NCBI RefSeq assembly: GCF_022695595.1
Contig: NZ_CP074380.1
Span: 3,217,501-3,281,500 of the forward strand
DNA: 64,000 nt
From: Streptomyces sp. MST-110588
Lineage (GTDB): Bacteria; Actinomycetota; Actinomycetes; Streptomycetales; Streptomycetaceae
Direction: 5' to 3'
This document shows positions 10,276-17,674 of the stretch, piece by piece. The notes under the pieces were generated by a model. That model had not been told where the DNA came from. It worked only from the letters and a program-made list of their open reading frames with translations, and did not search any database. The number at the start of each line of letters is the position of its first letter. The stretch's first letter is position 1. Position numbers and translations under genes: made by a program.

Positions 10276-10956
10276 TTACGGCTCGAACTTGTACCCCAGG
10301 CCCCGGACCGTGACGAGGTAGCGCGGCGCGCCCGGGTCCGGCTCGATCTTGGCGCGCAGCCGCTTGACGTGGACGTCCAGCGTCTTGGTGTCGCCCACGT
10401 AGTCCGCGCCCCAGACACGGTCGATGAGCTGCATACGGGTCAGCACCCGGCCCGCGTTGCGCAGCAGCATCTCCAGCAGGTCGAACTCCTTGAGCGGCAG
10501 GTCGACCTTCCCGCCGGAGACCGTGACGACATGGCGGTCCACGTCCATCCGGACCGGGCCGGCCTCCAGCGCCTGCGGGGCGACCTCCTCGGGCTCGCCG
10601 CGGCGGCGCAGCACCGCGCGGATCCGGGCGACCAGCTCGCGGGAGGAGAAGGGCTTGGTGACGTAGTCGTCGGCTCCTATTTCCAGGCCGACCACCTTGT
10701 CGATCTCGCTGTCCTTGGCGGTCACCATGATGACCGGGACGTTGGAGCGTCCGCGCAACTGGCGGCAGACCTCGGTGCCGGGCAGGCCCGGCAGCATCAG
10801 GTCCAGCAGGACCAGGTCGGCGCCGTTGCGCTCGAACTCGTCCAGGCCGTCCGGGCCGGTGGCCGCGACGGCGACCTCGAAGCCCTCCTTGCGGAGCATG
10901 TACGACAGTGCGTCGCTGAACGATTCCTCGTCCTCGACGACGAGCACTCGGGTCAC
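10276..10956 (-). CDS. phoP: Phosphate-response regulator PhoP (OmpR/PhoB family)
   Basis: This 226-residue response regulator binds PHO boxes and controls phosphate-starvation genes and, in Streptomyces, antibiotic production. The receiver domain occupies residues 1-115, with the acidic pocket VVEDEE, phosphoacceptor Asp in [10 protein letters not shown], and the Lys of [11 protein letters not shown]. The winged helix is at about 130-225 ([33 protein letters not shown]). The start is GTG 10956, inside the stop region of phoR (4-bp GTGA overlap), which identifies the kinase and shows translational coupling. The name PhoP follows Streptomyces usage; the mycobacterial orthologue is RegX3. Confidence 0.93.
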   Translation of the reverse strand: MTRVLVVEDEESFSDALSYMLRKEGFEVAVAATGPDGLDEFERNGADLVLLDLMLPGLPGTEVCRQLRGRSNVPVIMVTAKDSEIDKVVGLEIGADDYVTKPFSSRELVARIRAVLRRRGEPEEVAPQALEAGPVRMDVDRHVVTVSGGKVDLPLKEFDLLEMLLRNAGRVLTRMQLIDRVWGADYVGDTKTLDVHVKRLRAKIEPDPGAPRYLVTVRGLGYKFEP

Positions 10957-12266
10957 GGAAGGACCTCCGGGGCAGGGTGAGCAGGGAGCGGATCGTTGAA
11001 GGTCTCGTACGGACGGTCCTCGTCGTCGAGGCCCTCCGCCGACGGTCCGGTGGCAGCGCCGGACACACGGTCCCGTACGGCGCCGGCCTCCGGAAGACGC
11101 AGGGTGAACGTGGAGCCCTGTCCCTCGGCGCTCCAGACCGTGACCTCGCCGCCGTGCGAGGCCACCACGTGCTTGACGATGGCCAGGCCCAGGCCGGTTC
11201 CGCCGGTGGCGCGCGAGCGGGCGGGGTCCACGCGGTAGAAGCGCTCGAAGACGCGGTCCCGGTCCTTCTCGGATATCCCGATGCCCTGGTCGGTCACCGC
11301 GATCTCGATGTGGCCGCCGGAGCCGGAGCCCTGGGCGCGGCCGTTGCCGCTGCCGCCGGTGGCGGGGACGCGCCGGCCGGCGATGCCCACCCGCGTACGG
11401 GCCGGGGAGTAGTTGACGGCGTTCTCCACCAGGTTGCCCAGGGCCGCGGCGAGCTGGCCGCGGTTGCCCCATACGTACAGGCCGGCGGTGCCGCCCGCGG
11501 CCATGGTGATCTGCTTGCTGGTCGCCTGCTGGCGGCAGCGGTCGATCGCCTCGGCCACCAGTTCGTCCACCCGTACCGGCTCGGCGTCCTCCAGCGGGTC
11601 GTCGTTCTGCACCCGGGAGAGGTCGATGAGTTCCTGGACGAGGTTGGTCAGCCGGGTGGCCTCGTTCTGCATCCGTCCCGCGAAGCGCTCGACGGCCTCC
11701 GGGTCGTCACTGGCGTCCATGACGGCCTCGGACAGCAGCGACAGCGCGCCGACCGGCGTCTTGAGCTCATGGCTGACGTTGGCCACGAAGTCGCGCCGCA
11801 CCGCCTCGATGCGGCGGGCCTCCGTCAGGTCCTCCACCAGCAGCAGGACCAGCCGCGAGCCCAGCGGTGCCACCCGCGCCGAGACGGCCAGCGCCTCGCC
11901 GCCGCGGCCCGTACCGCGCCGCGGAAGGTCCAGTTCGACCTGGCGTATCTCCCCGTCGCGGCGGGTGTCGCGGGCCATCTGGAGCATCGGCTCGACGGCC
12001 AGCTTGCCGCCGCGTACGAGCCCGAGGGCGTACGCGGCCGAGCTGGCCTTGACCACCGCGTCGGCCTCGTCCAGGACGACGGCGGAGGAGCGCAGGACGG
12101 ACAGGACGGTGTCGACGCCGGGCGGCAGCACGGCTTCGGTGTGCAGGGACGTACGGGTGGGCTTGGCCTGATCCCGCTCGCTCCAGCGGAACGCCAGCAT
12201 GGCGAAGACACCGGTGCACAGACCGGCGAGCGCTGCCACTGCGGCGACGGCCGCGTCCACGTTCAT
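10953..12266 (-). CDS. phoR: Phosphate sensor histidine kinase PhoR
   Basis: This 437-residue membrane kinase phosphorylates PhoP when phosphate is short. One clear N-terminal hydrophobic segment (about residues 5-27) is followed by a PAS-like region, the dimerisation/phosphoacceptor helix with [16 protein letters not shown] near 165, and the HATPase domain with an N-box ([11 protein letters not shown]), DQGIGIS, and [13 protein letters not shown]. Only one membrane helix is obvious, whereas some family members have two. It is transcribed toward phoP with a 4-bp overlap and diverges from phoU over a promoter region containing a PHO box, so autoregulation is expected. Confidence 0.93.
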   Translation of the reverse strand: MNVDAAVAAVAALAGLCTGVFAMLAFRWSERDQAKPTRTSLHTEAVLPPGVDTVLSVLRSSAVVLDEADAVVKASSAAYALGLVRGGKLAVEPMLQMARDTRRDGEIRQVELDLPRRGTGRGGEALAVSARVAPLGSRLVLLLVEDLTEARRIEAVRRDFVANVSHELKTPVGALSLLSEAVMDASDDPEAVERFAGRMQNEATRLTNLVQELIDLSRVQNDDPLEDAEPVRVDELVAEAIDRCRQQATSKQITMAAGGTAGLYVWGNRGQLAAALGNLVENAVNYSPARTRVGIAGRRVPATGGSGNGRAQGSGSGGHIEIAVTDQGIGISEKDRDRVFERFYRVDPARSRATGGTGLGLAIVKHVVASHGGEVTVWSAEGQGSTFTLRLPEAGAVRDRVSGAATGPSAEGLDDEDRPYETFNDPLPAHPAPEVLP

Positions 12267-12339
12267 GACTCAAGGTTATGCGGCGGGTATGACACTCCCC
12301 CAGCCATTCCGGGCCCTCCTCGAACACCCGTCGCCCAGA

Positions 12340-12372
12340 GTTCACCTCGGCGTCAGTACCGGTTCACTCCTG
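12340..12372. promoter_or_regulatory. PHO box in the phoR/phoU divergent promoter
   Basis: Three adjacent 11-bp units begin with GTTCACC (12340), CGTCAGT (12351) and GTTCACT (12362). This is the direct-repeat design of Streptomyces PhoP operators, with the middle unit degenerate. It lies 74 bp from the phoR start and 113 bp from the phoU start, so PhoP binding could control both. Confidence 0.8.
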
Positions 12373-12484
12373 ATGGCCCAACCCGACGCGTTCAAGCCGG
12401 ACCGTGGCAACGTGGGGCCCGAGCCCCGTCCTCCGCACACCCCAACCAACCCCCTCCACCACTCACAGCGAGAGAAGGTCACTG

Positions 12485-13162
12485 ATGCGGGACGCGTACC
12501 ACGAGGAGCTGGATTCGATCGGCGAGGGCCTGGTCGAAATGGCACGGCTCGTCGGCTCCGCGATCGGGCGCGCCACCACGGCGATACTCGACGCGGACCT
12601 CAAACTGGCCGAGAACGTCATCGCCGCCGACGAGAAGGTCGACGACCTCCAACGCGACCTGGAGGCCCGGGCGATAGCCCTGCTGGCCCGCCAGCAGCCG
12701 GTCGCCACCGATCTGCGGATCGTCGTCACCTCCCTGCGCATGAGCGCCGACCTGGAGCGCTCCGGCGACCTGGCCCAGCACGTGGCCAAGCTCGCCCGCC
12801 TGCGCTTCCCGGACCGCGCCGTCCCGCGTGACCTGCACGCCACCATCCTGGAGATGGGCCAGCTCGCCCAGCGCCTGATGGCCAAGGCCGCCGAGGTCAT
12901 CATCACCAAGGACGTCGACCTCGCCCTCCAACTGGAACAGGACGACGACGCGATGGACCTCCTCCACCGCACCCTCTTCCAGCACCTGATGGACGACCGC
13001 TGGAAGCACGGCATCGAGACCGCCGTGGACGTCACGCTGCTGGGCCGCTACTACGAGCGCTTCGCCGACCACGCCGTCTCGGTCGCCAAGCGGGTGGTGT
13101 ACCTGGTCACCGGCGAGCACGCCGACGAGATCGCGCCCCCCGCGACGGTGGAGGGCGCGTAA
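12485..13162 (+). CDS. phoU: Phosphate signalling protein PhoU
   Basis: PhoU connects the Pst transporter to PhoR and represses the Pho response when phosphate is ample. ATG 12485 gives 225 residues, preceded by GAGAGAAGG; the longer upstream frame has no family similarity. Two PhoU repeats of three helices each are visible, with the acidic metal-cluster motifs ENVIAADEKVDDLQRD near residue 55 and LEQDDDAMDLLHR near 155. It is divergent from phoR and shares the PHO-box region. Confidence 0.93.
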   Translation: MRDAYHEELDSIGEGLVEMARLVGSAIGRATTAILDADLKLAENVIAADEKVDDLQRDLEARAIALLARQQPVATDLRIVVTSLRMSADLERSGDLAQHVAKLARLRFPDRAVPRDLHATILEMGQLAQRLMAKAAEVIITKDVDLALQLEQDDDAMDLLHRTLFQHLMDDRWKHGIETAVDVTLLGRYYERFADHAVSVAKRVVYLVTGEHADEIAPPATVEGA

Positions 13163-13270
13163 CCACCGCCCACAACGCCTCCACGCGCCGTTGCTGCGCC
13201 CGTACGTCCGGGCATGGAATGGACGTACGCACAACCCGGAGCCGGAGCCACCCATCCAGGAGGCCCAAAC

Positions 13271-13390
13271 ATGACGACGACCCCTGCCCCCATCCAGCCC
13301 CCCACCGCCAGCGGCTGCCAGTGCGGCCCCGGCTGCTCGTGCGGCTGCCAGTCCGGCGGCCCCTGCCAGTGCGGCGGCGGTTGTAGCTGA
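13271..13390 (+). CDS. Metallothionein-like Cys-rich small protein (39 aa)
   Basis: ATG 13271 opens a 39-residue protein whose last 26 residues carry eight cysteines spaced as CxC, GPGC, SC, GC, GGPC, QC and GGGC, ending with Ser. Such density of CxC and CxxC motifs with almost no hydrophobic residues is typical of metallothioneins that bind Zn, Cd or Cu through thiolates. The N-terminal 13 residues are Thr/Pro-rich. AGGAGG lies 10 bases upstream of the start. A strong terminator follows 16 bp after the stop, so it is a monocistronic gene. No metalloregulator gene is adjacent. Confidence 0.8.
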   Translation: MTTTPAPIQPPTASGCQCGPGCSCGCQSGGPCQCGGGCS

Positions 13391-13405
13391 CCCCCAGGCA
13401 GACGG

Positions 13406-13433
13406 GCCCCGCCCGGCTCCGGCCGGGCGGGGC
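13406..13433 (+). terminator. Terminator of the metallothionein gene
   Basis: GCCCCGCCCGG (13406-13416) and CCGGGCGGGGC (13423-13433) form an 11-bp GC-only stem with a 6-base loop, 16 bp after the stop codon. Confidence 0.75.
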
Positions 13434-13473
13434 TCCGGTCACCGGAGCGCCGCACGTCGTGTAAGATCATCTA

Positions 13474-13612
13474 CGTAATCCGGCGCACACACCGGAACCA
13501 CGCGTCTGTGGTCCAAGGAAAGACGCCCGCCAGCCGGCGGGAAATGCAGGTGCAAGGCCTGCCGGGCGCTCCAGGGCGAAGGTCCCGTACTCCACGAGTA
13601 CGGGACCTTTCG
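13474..13612 (+). ncRNA. Candidate structured RNA with intrinsic terminator
   Basis: Between the metallothionein gene and the mobile element lies a chain of short hairpins: TCCGG/CCGGA (13480s), ACCAC/GTGGT (13498-13513), CCGCC/GGCGG (13530s) and GCAGG/CCTGC (13547-13563). They end in a 14-bp perfect stem, AAGGTCCCGTACTC paired with its complement (13579-13592 and 13596-13609), then T residues. A TAAGAT hexamer at about 13461 could be a -10 box. No frame here looks coding. I do not recognise it as a known riboswitch or RNA family, and the strand is inferred from the terminal T run. Confidence 0.35.
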
Positions 13613-13721
13613 CATGCGCCACCACCGCGCCGCCGCCCCCGCTTCGGGACAAGCACCCGCGAAAAGGCCGGTCCCCTGCCCGCGCGAAGCCCGCGAACAG
13701 GGGATGCGAACCGCTCGGGCC

Positions 13722-13739
13722 TACTTCTTCTTGCCCTGG
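13722..13739. repeat. Attachment site attL of the gpmA-integrated element
   Basis: The 18-bp TACTTCTTCTTGCCCTGG is identical to 23207-23224 at the other end of the element. On the minus strand it encodes the last residues QGKKK and the start of the stop codon of gpmA. Here it is followed to the right by element DNA, so it is the duplicated 3' tip of the target gene, reading TAG where the intact gpmA copy reads TAA. Confidence 0.85.
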
Positions 13740-13848
13740 GTCTGGCGGGCCCGTTTTCCGCCCCTGGTCAACGGGCCACGCACCCCAACTGACCTGCGGC
13801 CGAACGGTCGTTGTTGGTCGTTGTCTGTCGTCGTTGGTCGTCCTCGGA

Positions 13849-13866
13849 GGGCCCAGAGAGGGCCCA
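13849..13866. promoter_or_regulatory. Left pair of GGGCCCA repeats, candidate integrase arm sites
   Basis: GGGCCCA occurs at 13849 and 13860, exactly 11 bp apart, about 110 bp inside attL. The same pair with the same spacing lies inside attR. Paired direct repeats flanking the core are the layout of arm-type sites for tyrosine integrases. Confidence 0.45.
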
Positions 13867-13890
13867 GCGCGGGGCCCGATGAGTCGCTAT

Positions 13891-13914
13891 CGTTAGCGGC
13901 ACGTCCCGCTAACG
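13891..13914. repeat. Inverted repeat CGTTAGCGG...CCGCTAACG
   Basis: Nine-bp perfect arms (13891-13899 and 13906-13914) are separated by six bases. A half-copy (GGTTAGCGA) follows at 13940. It lies in non-coding element DNA and may bind a regulator. Confidence 0.5.
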
Positions 13915-13951
13915 TTAGGCGCTCTTCTTGCTGTTCGGCGGTTAGCGATGG

Positions 13952-13989
13952 AGAAGAGACCACGGCGGCGCGGGTGGGTGGTCTCTTCT
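13952..13989. terminator. 12-bp inverted repeat AGAAGAGACCAC...GTGGTCTCTTCT
   Basis: The arms at 13952-13963 and 13978-13989 are perfect. It lies about 230 bp downstream of the minus-strand zinc-finger gene's stop and could end its transcript. Confidence 0.45.
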
Positions 13990-14028
13990 GCTGTCGCGGC
14001 GGGAGAGCGCGGCCCGGGGGTGGCCCTT

Positions 14029-14070
14029 ACGGCGGCCGTCGTACGCGCGCGGAGCGAGCCTGCCAAGGCT
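14029..14070. repeat. Third, partial copy of the large-repeat outer end
   Basis: This stretch (TACGGCGGCCGTCG..., then GAGCGAGCC and GCCAAGG) resembles the outer end of the right arm of the large inverted repeat at about 15981-16024, in the same orientation. The element therefore carries three related copies of this short module. Confidence 0.45.
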
Positions 14071-14219
14071 CGCTCGTCCGGAGAGCATTCATCGTTCCGC
14101 ACTCGCAAGCCTATGACCTGCGCCGGAGACGGTTATGGCTGCCGCTCGCGATCAGGTGTGTCGGGCATGTGTCGCAGAGCGCCCGAAAGGCAGTCATGGG
14201 GCCCGCCGGCGCGCTCGGC

Positions 14220-14492
14220 TCACCGGCCACCCGCAGCCTCTCCGTTGTCTTCGTTGTCGGCGGGTTCGGGGACGGTGCCGGTCCCGTCGCATCGCTCGCA
14301 CTGGATCGTATGCTCTGTGCCGCTGGAGTCCTTTACGGTCACCTGGCCGCCCTGGCAGCTTCCGCAGATGGGCACCGCATCCTCCCGCTCCCGTTCGCGT
14401 TCCTCCGCGAGGCGCTGAACCAGGTTCAGCAGCCGCCCGTACCGGCCGTCCTCCCGCAGCGCCGGAATCCACTGCGGATCGATCACACCCAT
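14220..14492 (-). CDS. Small DnaJ-type zinc-finger protein (90 aa)
   Basis: The ATG at 14492 is preferred over 14516 because GGAGGG lies about ten bases before it. The 90-residue product has an amphipathic, charged helix (NLVQRLAEEREREREDAV) followed by two CxxCxG-type knuckles, CGSCQGG near residue 44 and CERCDGTG near residue 66. This is the arrangement of one DnaJ-like zinc centre, with a short acidic tail. Such proteins appear in Streptomyces plasmids and integrative elements, but no function is established. It is the only plausible gene in the left 2.5 kb of the element. Confidence 0.65.
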   Translation of the reverse strand: MGVIDPQWIPALREDGRYGRLLNLVQRLAEEREREREDAVPICGSCQGGQVTVKDSSGTEHTIQCERCDGTGTVPEPADNEDNGEAAGGR

Positions 14493-14580
14493 GCCGTTCG
14501 CCCTCCGCGTGCCCATTGCTGTGCCCCCATCGTCCCGCCCGGCAGGCGGCCGTTCAACGCTCAGGGCGTCACGCTCTGTG

Positions 14581-14695
14581 CTTGTTGTCGCTTGTTGTCG
14601 CTTGTAGCGACAACAAGCTGAAGGGGGCCCGAACGCCTCTCAGGGGCCCTCTCAGGGGGTGCGGCTTGTTGTCGCTTGTAGCGACAACAAGCCGC
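14581..14695. repeat. Two TTGTTGTCGC palindromes plus a half-site (origin- or operator-like)
   Basis: GCTTGTTGTCGC-TTGTA-GCGACAACAAGC occurs at 14590-14618 and again at 14664-14692, the second extended to 15-bp arms (14661-14695). A further direct half-site starts at 14581. The identical TTGTA centre in both copies suggests conserved protein binding rather than chance hairpins. The copies are 74 bp apart. Confidence 0.7.
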
Positions 14696-14922
14696 AACAA
14701 GCAACACAGAGTGATGGCGGGTTGGGGTAGCAGGGAGAGTTCCCCGATCATCACCCTGGCCCATCTCCCTGCCTTGATCGGCGCGAACGACCGCCAGGGA
14801 GACAGGGACATCCGCGGTGACGGGCTCCGCGAAGGGCTCAGAATCGCGTTTTTCCTCCCCGTCGCCGTCCGTGCGGGTCGGGGTGGGAAGGGCATGAACG
14901 AGCGGCTACGCCGCACGATCCT

Positions 14923-15270
14923 TGGCGGGCTCGCTCCGCTCGCGCGCGACGGCCGCCGTACGGGCCGGGCGCCGCCGCGCGCTGCGGTGTACTGCTGTGG
15001 GAGCTGAGTTTTCCGAAAATGCCCGGCTCACCCGGCTCAGCCCGTCTCAATGCAGGTCAGAGGCATGGCCGGGGATCTCCGTTGCCCGGCTCATGCCCGG
15101 CTCAGACCCGGCTCACCCGGCTCAGACCGAAGAACGGCTCTTAAGGAGGGGGGCTCCGGTTGCCGCTGCGCGGCTGCCCGGTGCGCGGCGGCCACCGCGC
15201 GGCAGCGGCGACCAGGCCGCGGGCCGCCGCGCGGTGCGGGAGCACCAGGGCCAGGACGGCATTTCAGTGG
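14923..15270. repeat. Left arm of ~345-bp near-perfect inverted repeat
   Basis: The sequence from TTGGCGGGCTCG (14923) to ATTTCAGTGG (15270) returns reverse-complemented at 15673-16022, differing by only a few bases and small indels (for example GACCCGG against GACCCCGG). The similarity decays outward to about 14901. The arm contains clustered CCCGGCTCA units at about 15026-15125. Confidence 0.85.
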
Positions 15271-15378
15271 GGGCGGAACTGCGCCGGCCAATCGCCGCAC
15301 CACCTCGGAACCTGGGCGGACCTGCGTGACTGCCTCGTCGCGGGGCGTAGTGCCGCGCGGCGGTGGCCGGAGCCAAAG

Positions 15379-15416
15379 CGGCTGTAACACTGGGGGACGC
15401 CCCCGTGTTGCAGCCG
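15379..15416. repeat. Hairpin in the inverted-repeat spacer
   Basis: CGGCTG-AACAC-GGGGG pairs with CCCCC-GTGTT-CAGCCG around a three-base loop, with one G.T wobble and one bulge. It lies in the 402-bp spacer between the arms. Confidence 0.5.
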
Positions 15417-15632
15417 TCTGTACGGGGGCCGCGCGCCGCCGCGCGCCTTCCGCGCACTTCCGCGCGCACCGCGCGGCGGTGGTAGGCCCTGCCGCGCGCC
15501 GCCGCGCGGTGCGTCTCGCCGTACCGTCCGGTGCCGCGCACCGTGATGTTCACCTGCACGCGCGGCACCACTCGCGTGTGGTGCTCGATGAGGAGCCGCA
15601 CGGTGGCCGGTCGGCTCGGCCTGCGGGACAAG

Positions 15633-15672
15633 CAAGAAGGGCACCCGGGGCGGGCGGCGGGTGCCCTTCTTG
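15633..15672. terminator. 14-bp perfect hairpin at the inner edge of the right arm
   Basis: CAAGAAGGGCACCC (15633-15646) pairs with GGGTGCCCTTCTTG (15659-15672) across a 12-base GC loop. It ends exactly where the right arm starts at 15673, so the arm boundary and the hairpin coincide. Confidence 0.6.
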
Positions 15673-16022
15673 CCACTGAAATGCCGTCCTGGCCCTGGTG
15701 CTCCCGCACCGCGCGGCGGCCCGCGGCCTGGTCGCCGCTGCCGCGCGGTGGCCGCCGCGCACCGGGCAGCCGCGCAGCGGCAACCGGAGCCCCCCTCCTT
15801 AAGAGCCGTTCTTCGGTCTGAGCCGGGTGAGCCGGGGTCTGAGCCGGGCATGAGCCGGGCAACGGAGATCCCCGGCCATGCCTCTGACCTGCATTGAGAC
15901 GGGCTGAGCCGGGTGAGCCGGGCATTTTCGGAAAACTCAGCTCCCACAGCAGTACACCGCAGCGCGCGGCGGCGCCCGGCCCGTACGGCGGCCGTCGCGC
16001 GCGAGCGGAGCGAGCCCGCCAA
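15673..16022. repeat. Right arm of ~345-bp near-perfect inverted repeat
   Basis: This is the reverse complement of 14923-15270. The two arms face each other across 402 bp of GC-rich DNA and could form a very large cruciform or, on single-stranded DNA, a long hairpin. Confidence 0.85.
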
Positions 16023-16082
16023 AGATCCTGCGGCCGTAGGCCGCTCCTTCTATCGCTCTGCGTAGCCAGACCAGGGATGCCA

Positions 16083-16128
16083 GAGGGTGCTAGGTCTAGC
16101 AGCGCCTGCTGCTAGACCTAGCACCCTC
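16083..16128. repeat. Perfect 21-bp palindrome built from CTAG units
   Basis: The arms 16083-16103 and 16108-16128 are exact complements with a GCCT loop. They contain GTGCTAGG and TCTAGC, and further CTAGCACC units follow at 16160-16175. CTAG is rare in Streptomyces DNA, so the clustering is conspicuous. It may be a regulator or replication-protein site, or a terminator. Confidence 0.7.
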
Positions 16129-16183
16129 GCTAGTACCCAAAACCGCCCACTGATCAGGCACCTAGCACCTAGCAGGCCAAGTA

Positions 16184-16220
16184 CCAAGACCTCAGATTCC
16201 TGCTCAATCAGAGGTCTTGG
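16184..16220 (-). terminator. Terminator downstream of the XRE-TPR gene
   Basis: CCAAGACCTC-A-GATT pairs with AATC-A-GAGGTCTTGG, 15-bp arms with one mismatch, 48 bp after the stop of the minus-strand regulator gene. Confidence 0.6.
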
Positions 16221-16268
16221 GCTGGTTCAGCTCCCGCTGCGGGTCCACTCTCGATCAAATGCAGAGCG

Positions 16269-17516
16269 TCACTGTGCCATGAAGCCCGGTGCCTGCTTGG
16301 CCAAGTCGTGTAGGTGTGCAAGGTAGTCCTGAGCGGCAGGCTCGGAACTATAGCGTTTGCGCATCTCGGCGGCTAGTTCGCGACTCCACATAATGAGCGA
16401 TGGCACCGACTGGCGCTCGCCTGTAAGGGCCCGTTCTCCCAAGATGAGCGCCTGTTCGAGATCGCCTTCACGCGCTGCTGTCACACCGAGCGTGACCCGT
16501 GCCTCGGCATTCCGCATGGGCGCACGCTCCGTGCCGTCGAAATCCGTATTGGCACGAAGCACTTCCTCGGCAAGAGTGCGGGCGAGCTTGTCTTCACCGA
16601 CGAGGCGGTAACAGTCCATGGAGTAGTAGTCGAATTTTGCCGGGTCGACTACGAAATGGTTATCCAAGTTCTCGGGGTAAGGCATCCCTTCGAGCAGCCG
16701 CCGCCCCTTGTCGAGTGCGACTTCCACTTGGCGACGGTCACCGAGACGGGCCCAGGCTTTTGCTTCCTGCGCGGCGAGCTGTACGGCAACGCCGTGGTTC
16801 GCTGCCGACTCACTTCCCGCCTGTGCCGCCGCGATGACGCCGCGATAGTCGCCAGTCGTTAGGGCGAACCATGCCCGCATCTCGTGTGCCCACCCAGCGA
16901 CTTCGGCGTGACCAGCTTCCGTCGCAATCGAGAGTGCAGCCTGCCGCGTCGACTCGGCGGCGTGCCGGTTTCCCATGTCGTATTCAACGCAGCCGACAAG
17001 GAGCGCTAGCCAGCCGGAGAGCGCCAATATCTCTCGGTGTTGGGTTAGCGTGAGGTTCTTCGAGCGGAGTTCGACAATCCTGCGCAGCCACTGACGCCCC
17101 TCGATGACCAGTGATTCACTGGGCATGTACCGATAGTCCGAACACAATCGATCCGTTGTGACGCGTAGGGCATCGAGCGTGGCATTGTCGACGTCCGAGT
17201 GATTGAGGCGGCTTACGATCTCCAGAGTTTCCATGCCGCTCGCAGCCAGGATCTCTTTGTCTCCATCCCGGTGTGACGGAGCGGGAAAGAATGCGTGCGT
17301 CACGGTTCCGAACGTTGCCGCGATAATCGGGCGGTAGAACTCATCCGGGCTGGAGCCAGCTTCCCACCGCTTCAGGTTCCGAAGCATGGTCTCGTCGCTC
17401 GGGAGCTCCCTTGGCGCATGCCCCCGCATCGCTCTGACCAAGTCACGCTGAGACATGTCACGCGCTTCGCGCTCGGCAATCATGCGTCGCGCCCACGCCG
17501 GCCGTTCGTCGCTCAT
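16269..17516 (-). CDS. XRE-family HTH regulator with C-terminal TPR-like region
   Basis: The 415-residue protein starts at ATG 17516, with GAGGAGGG just upstream. Residues 10-65 form a Cro/CI-type helix-turn-helix (AEREARDMSQRDLVRAMRG, then LRNLKRWEAG). The rest is helical with repeated Ala/Leu-rich 34-residue-like units (for example AALSIATEAGHAEVAGWAHEMRAWFALTTGDY), as in regulators that sense a peptide or partner through TPRs. Codons are less GC-biased than in the flanking core genes, consistent with acquisition. It opposes the element's main operon and has a run of GGGGACA repeats in its promoter, so it may be the element's maintenance or induction switch. That role is inferred. Confidence 0.8.
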   Translation of the reverse strand: MSDERPAWARRMIAEREARDMSQRDLVRAMRGHAPRELPSDETMLRNLKRWEAGSSPDEFYRPIIAATFGTVTHAFFPAPSHRDGDKEILAASGMETLEIVSRLNHSDVDNATLDALRVTTDRLCSDYRYMPSESLVIEGRQWLRRIVELRSKNLTLTQHREILALSGWLALLVGCVEYDMGNRHAAESTRQAALSIATEAGHAEVAGWAHEMRAWFALTTGDYRGVIAAAQAGSESAANHGVAVQLAAQEAKAWARLGDRRQVEVALDKGRRLLEGMPYPENLDNHFVVDPAKFDYYSMDCYRLVGEDKLARTLAEEVLRANTDFDGTERAPMRNAEARVTLGVTAAREGDLEQALILGERALTGERQSVPSLIMWSRELAAEMRKRYSSEPAAQDYLAHLHDLAKQAPGFMAQ

Positions 17517-17560
17517 GTGCCCTCCTCCGAATGCCTACTCCGAGTCTCCCCCGTCGACTG

Positions 17561-17597
17561 GGGGGACAGGGAAGGGGACAGCAAGGGGACAGGGGAC
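17561..17597. promoter_or_regulatory. GGGGACA direct repeats upstream of the XRE-TPR gene
   Basis: Four GGGGAC units spaced 8-13 bp apart, three of them extended to GGGGACAG, lie 45-81 bp before the start of the XRE-TPR gene. They look like an iterated operator, possibly for that regulator itself. A GC-rich complement (GTGCCCCC) follows at 17597. Confidence 0.45.
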
Positions 17598-17674
17598 GTG
17601 CCCCCTATGTCGCTTCATCGTCCCCGGGCTGTCACTTACGCAACAGCCACTGCGGCTCGCATGCTGAATGCAGA

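Larger units (their letters stand above)
14493..16268. other. 1.8-kb non-coding, repeat-rich region of the element
   Basis: The long GC-rich frames here are mirror images produced by the inverted repeat and have no protein-like character. The region holds two TTGTTGTCGC palindromes, the ~345-bp inverted repeat, internal hairpins, a 21-bp palindrome and a terminator. Origin of replication, transfer origin or single-strand initiation site are the roles that would fit. Confidence 0.6.

Noticed and set aside
13467..13656. Two minus-strand frames of about 60 codons over the structured RNA candidate
   Set aside because: They have no good ribosome site, and both are explained by GC bias over the hairpins.
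13722..13739. tRNA gene as integration target
   Set aside because: No cloverleaf can be drawn at either boundary. The core encodes the gpmA C-terminus instead.
13721..13963. 80-codon minus-strand frame ending in QGKKK at attL
   Set aside because: Its end is only the duplicated gpmA tip. The upstream part is repeat-derived and has no start context, so it is not a functional gene.
14838..16022. Several 200-290 codon frames within the large inverted repeat
   Set aside because: They are reverse-complement images of one another caused by the repeat and have Arg/Gly/Ala-rich composition with no motif. No frame is likely to be translated.
14500..16268. CRISPR array suspected because of repeats
   Set aside because: The repeats are palindromes and one long inverted repeat, not equally spaced short direct repeats with spacers. 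No cas gene is present.
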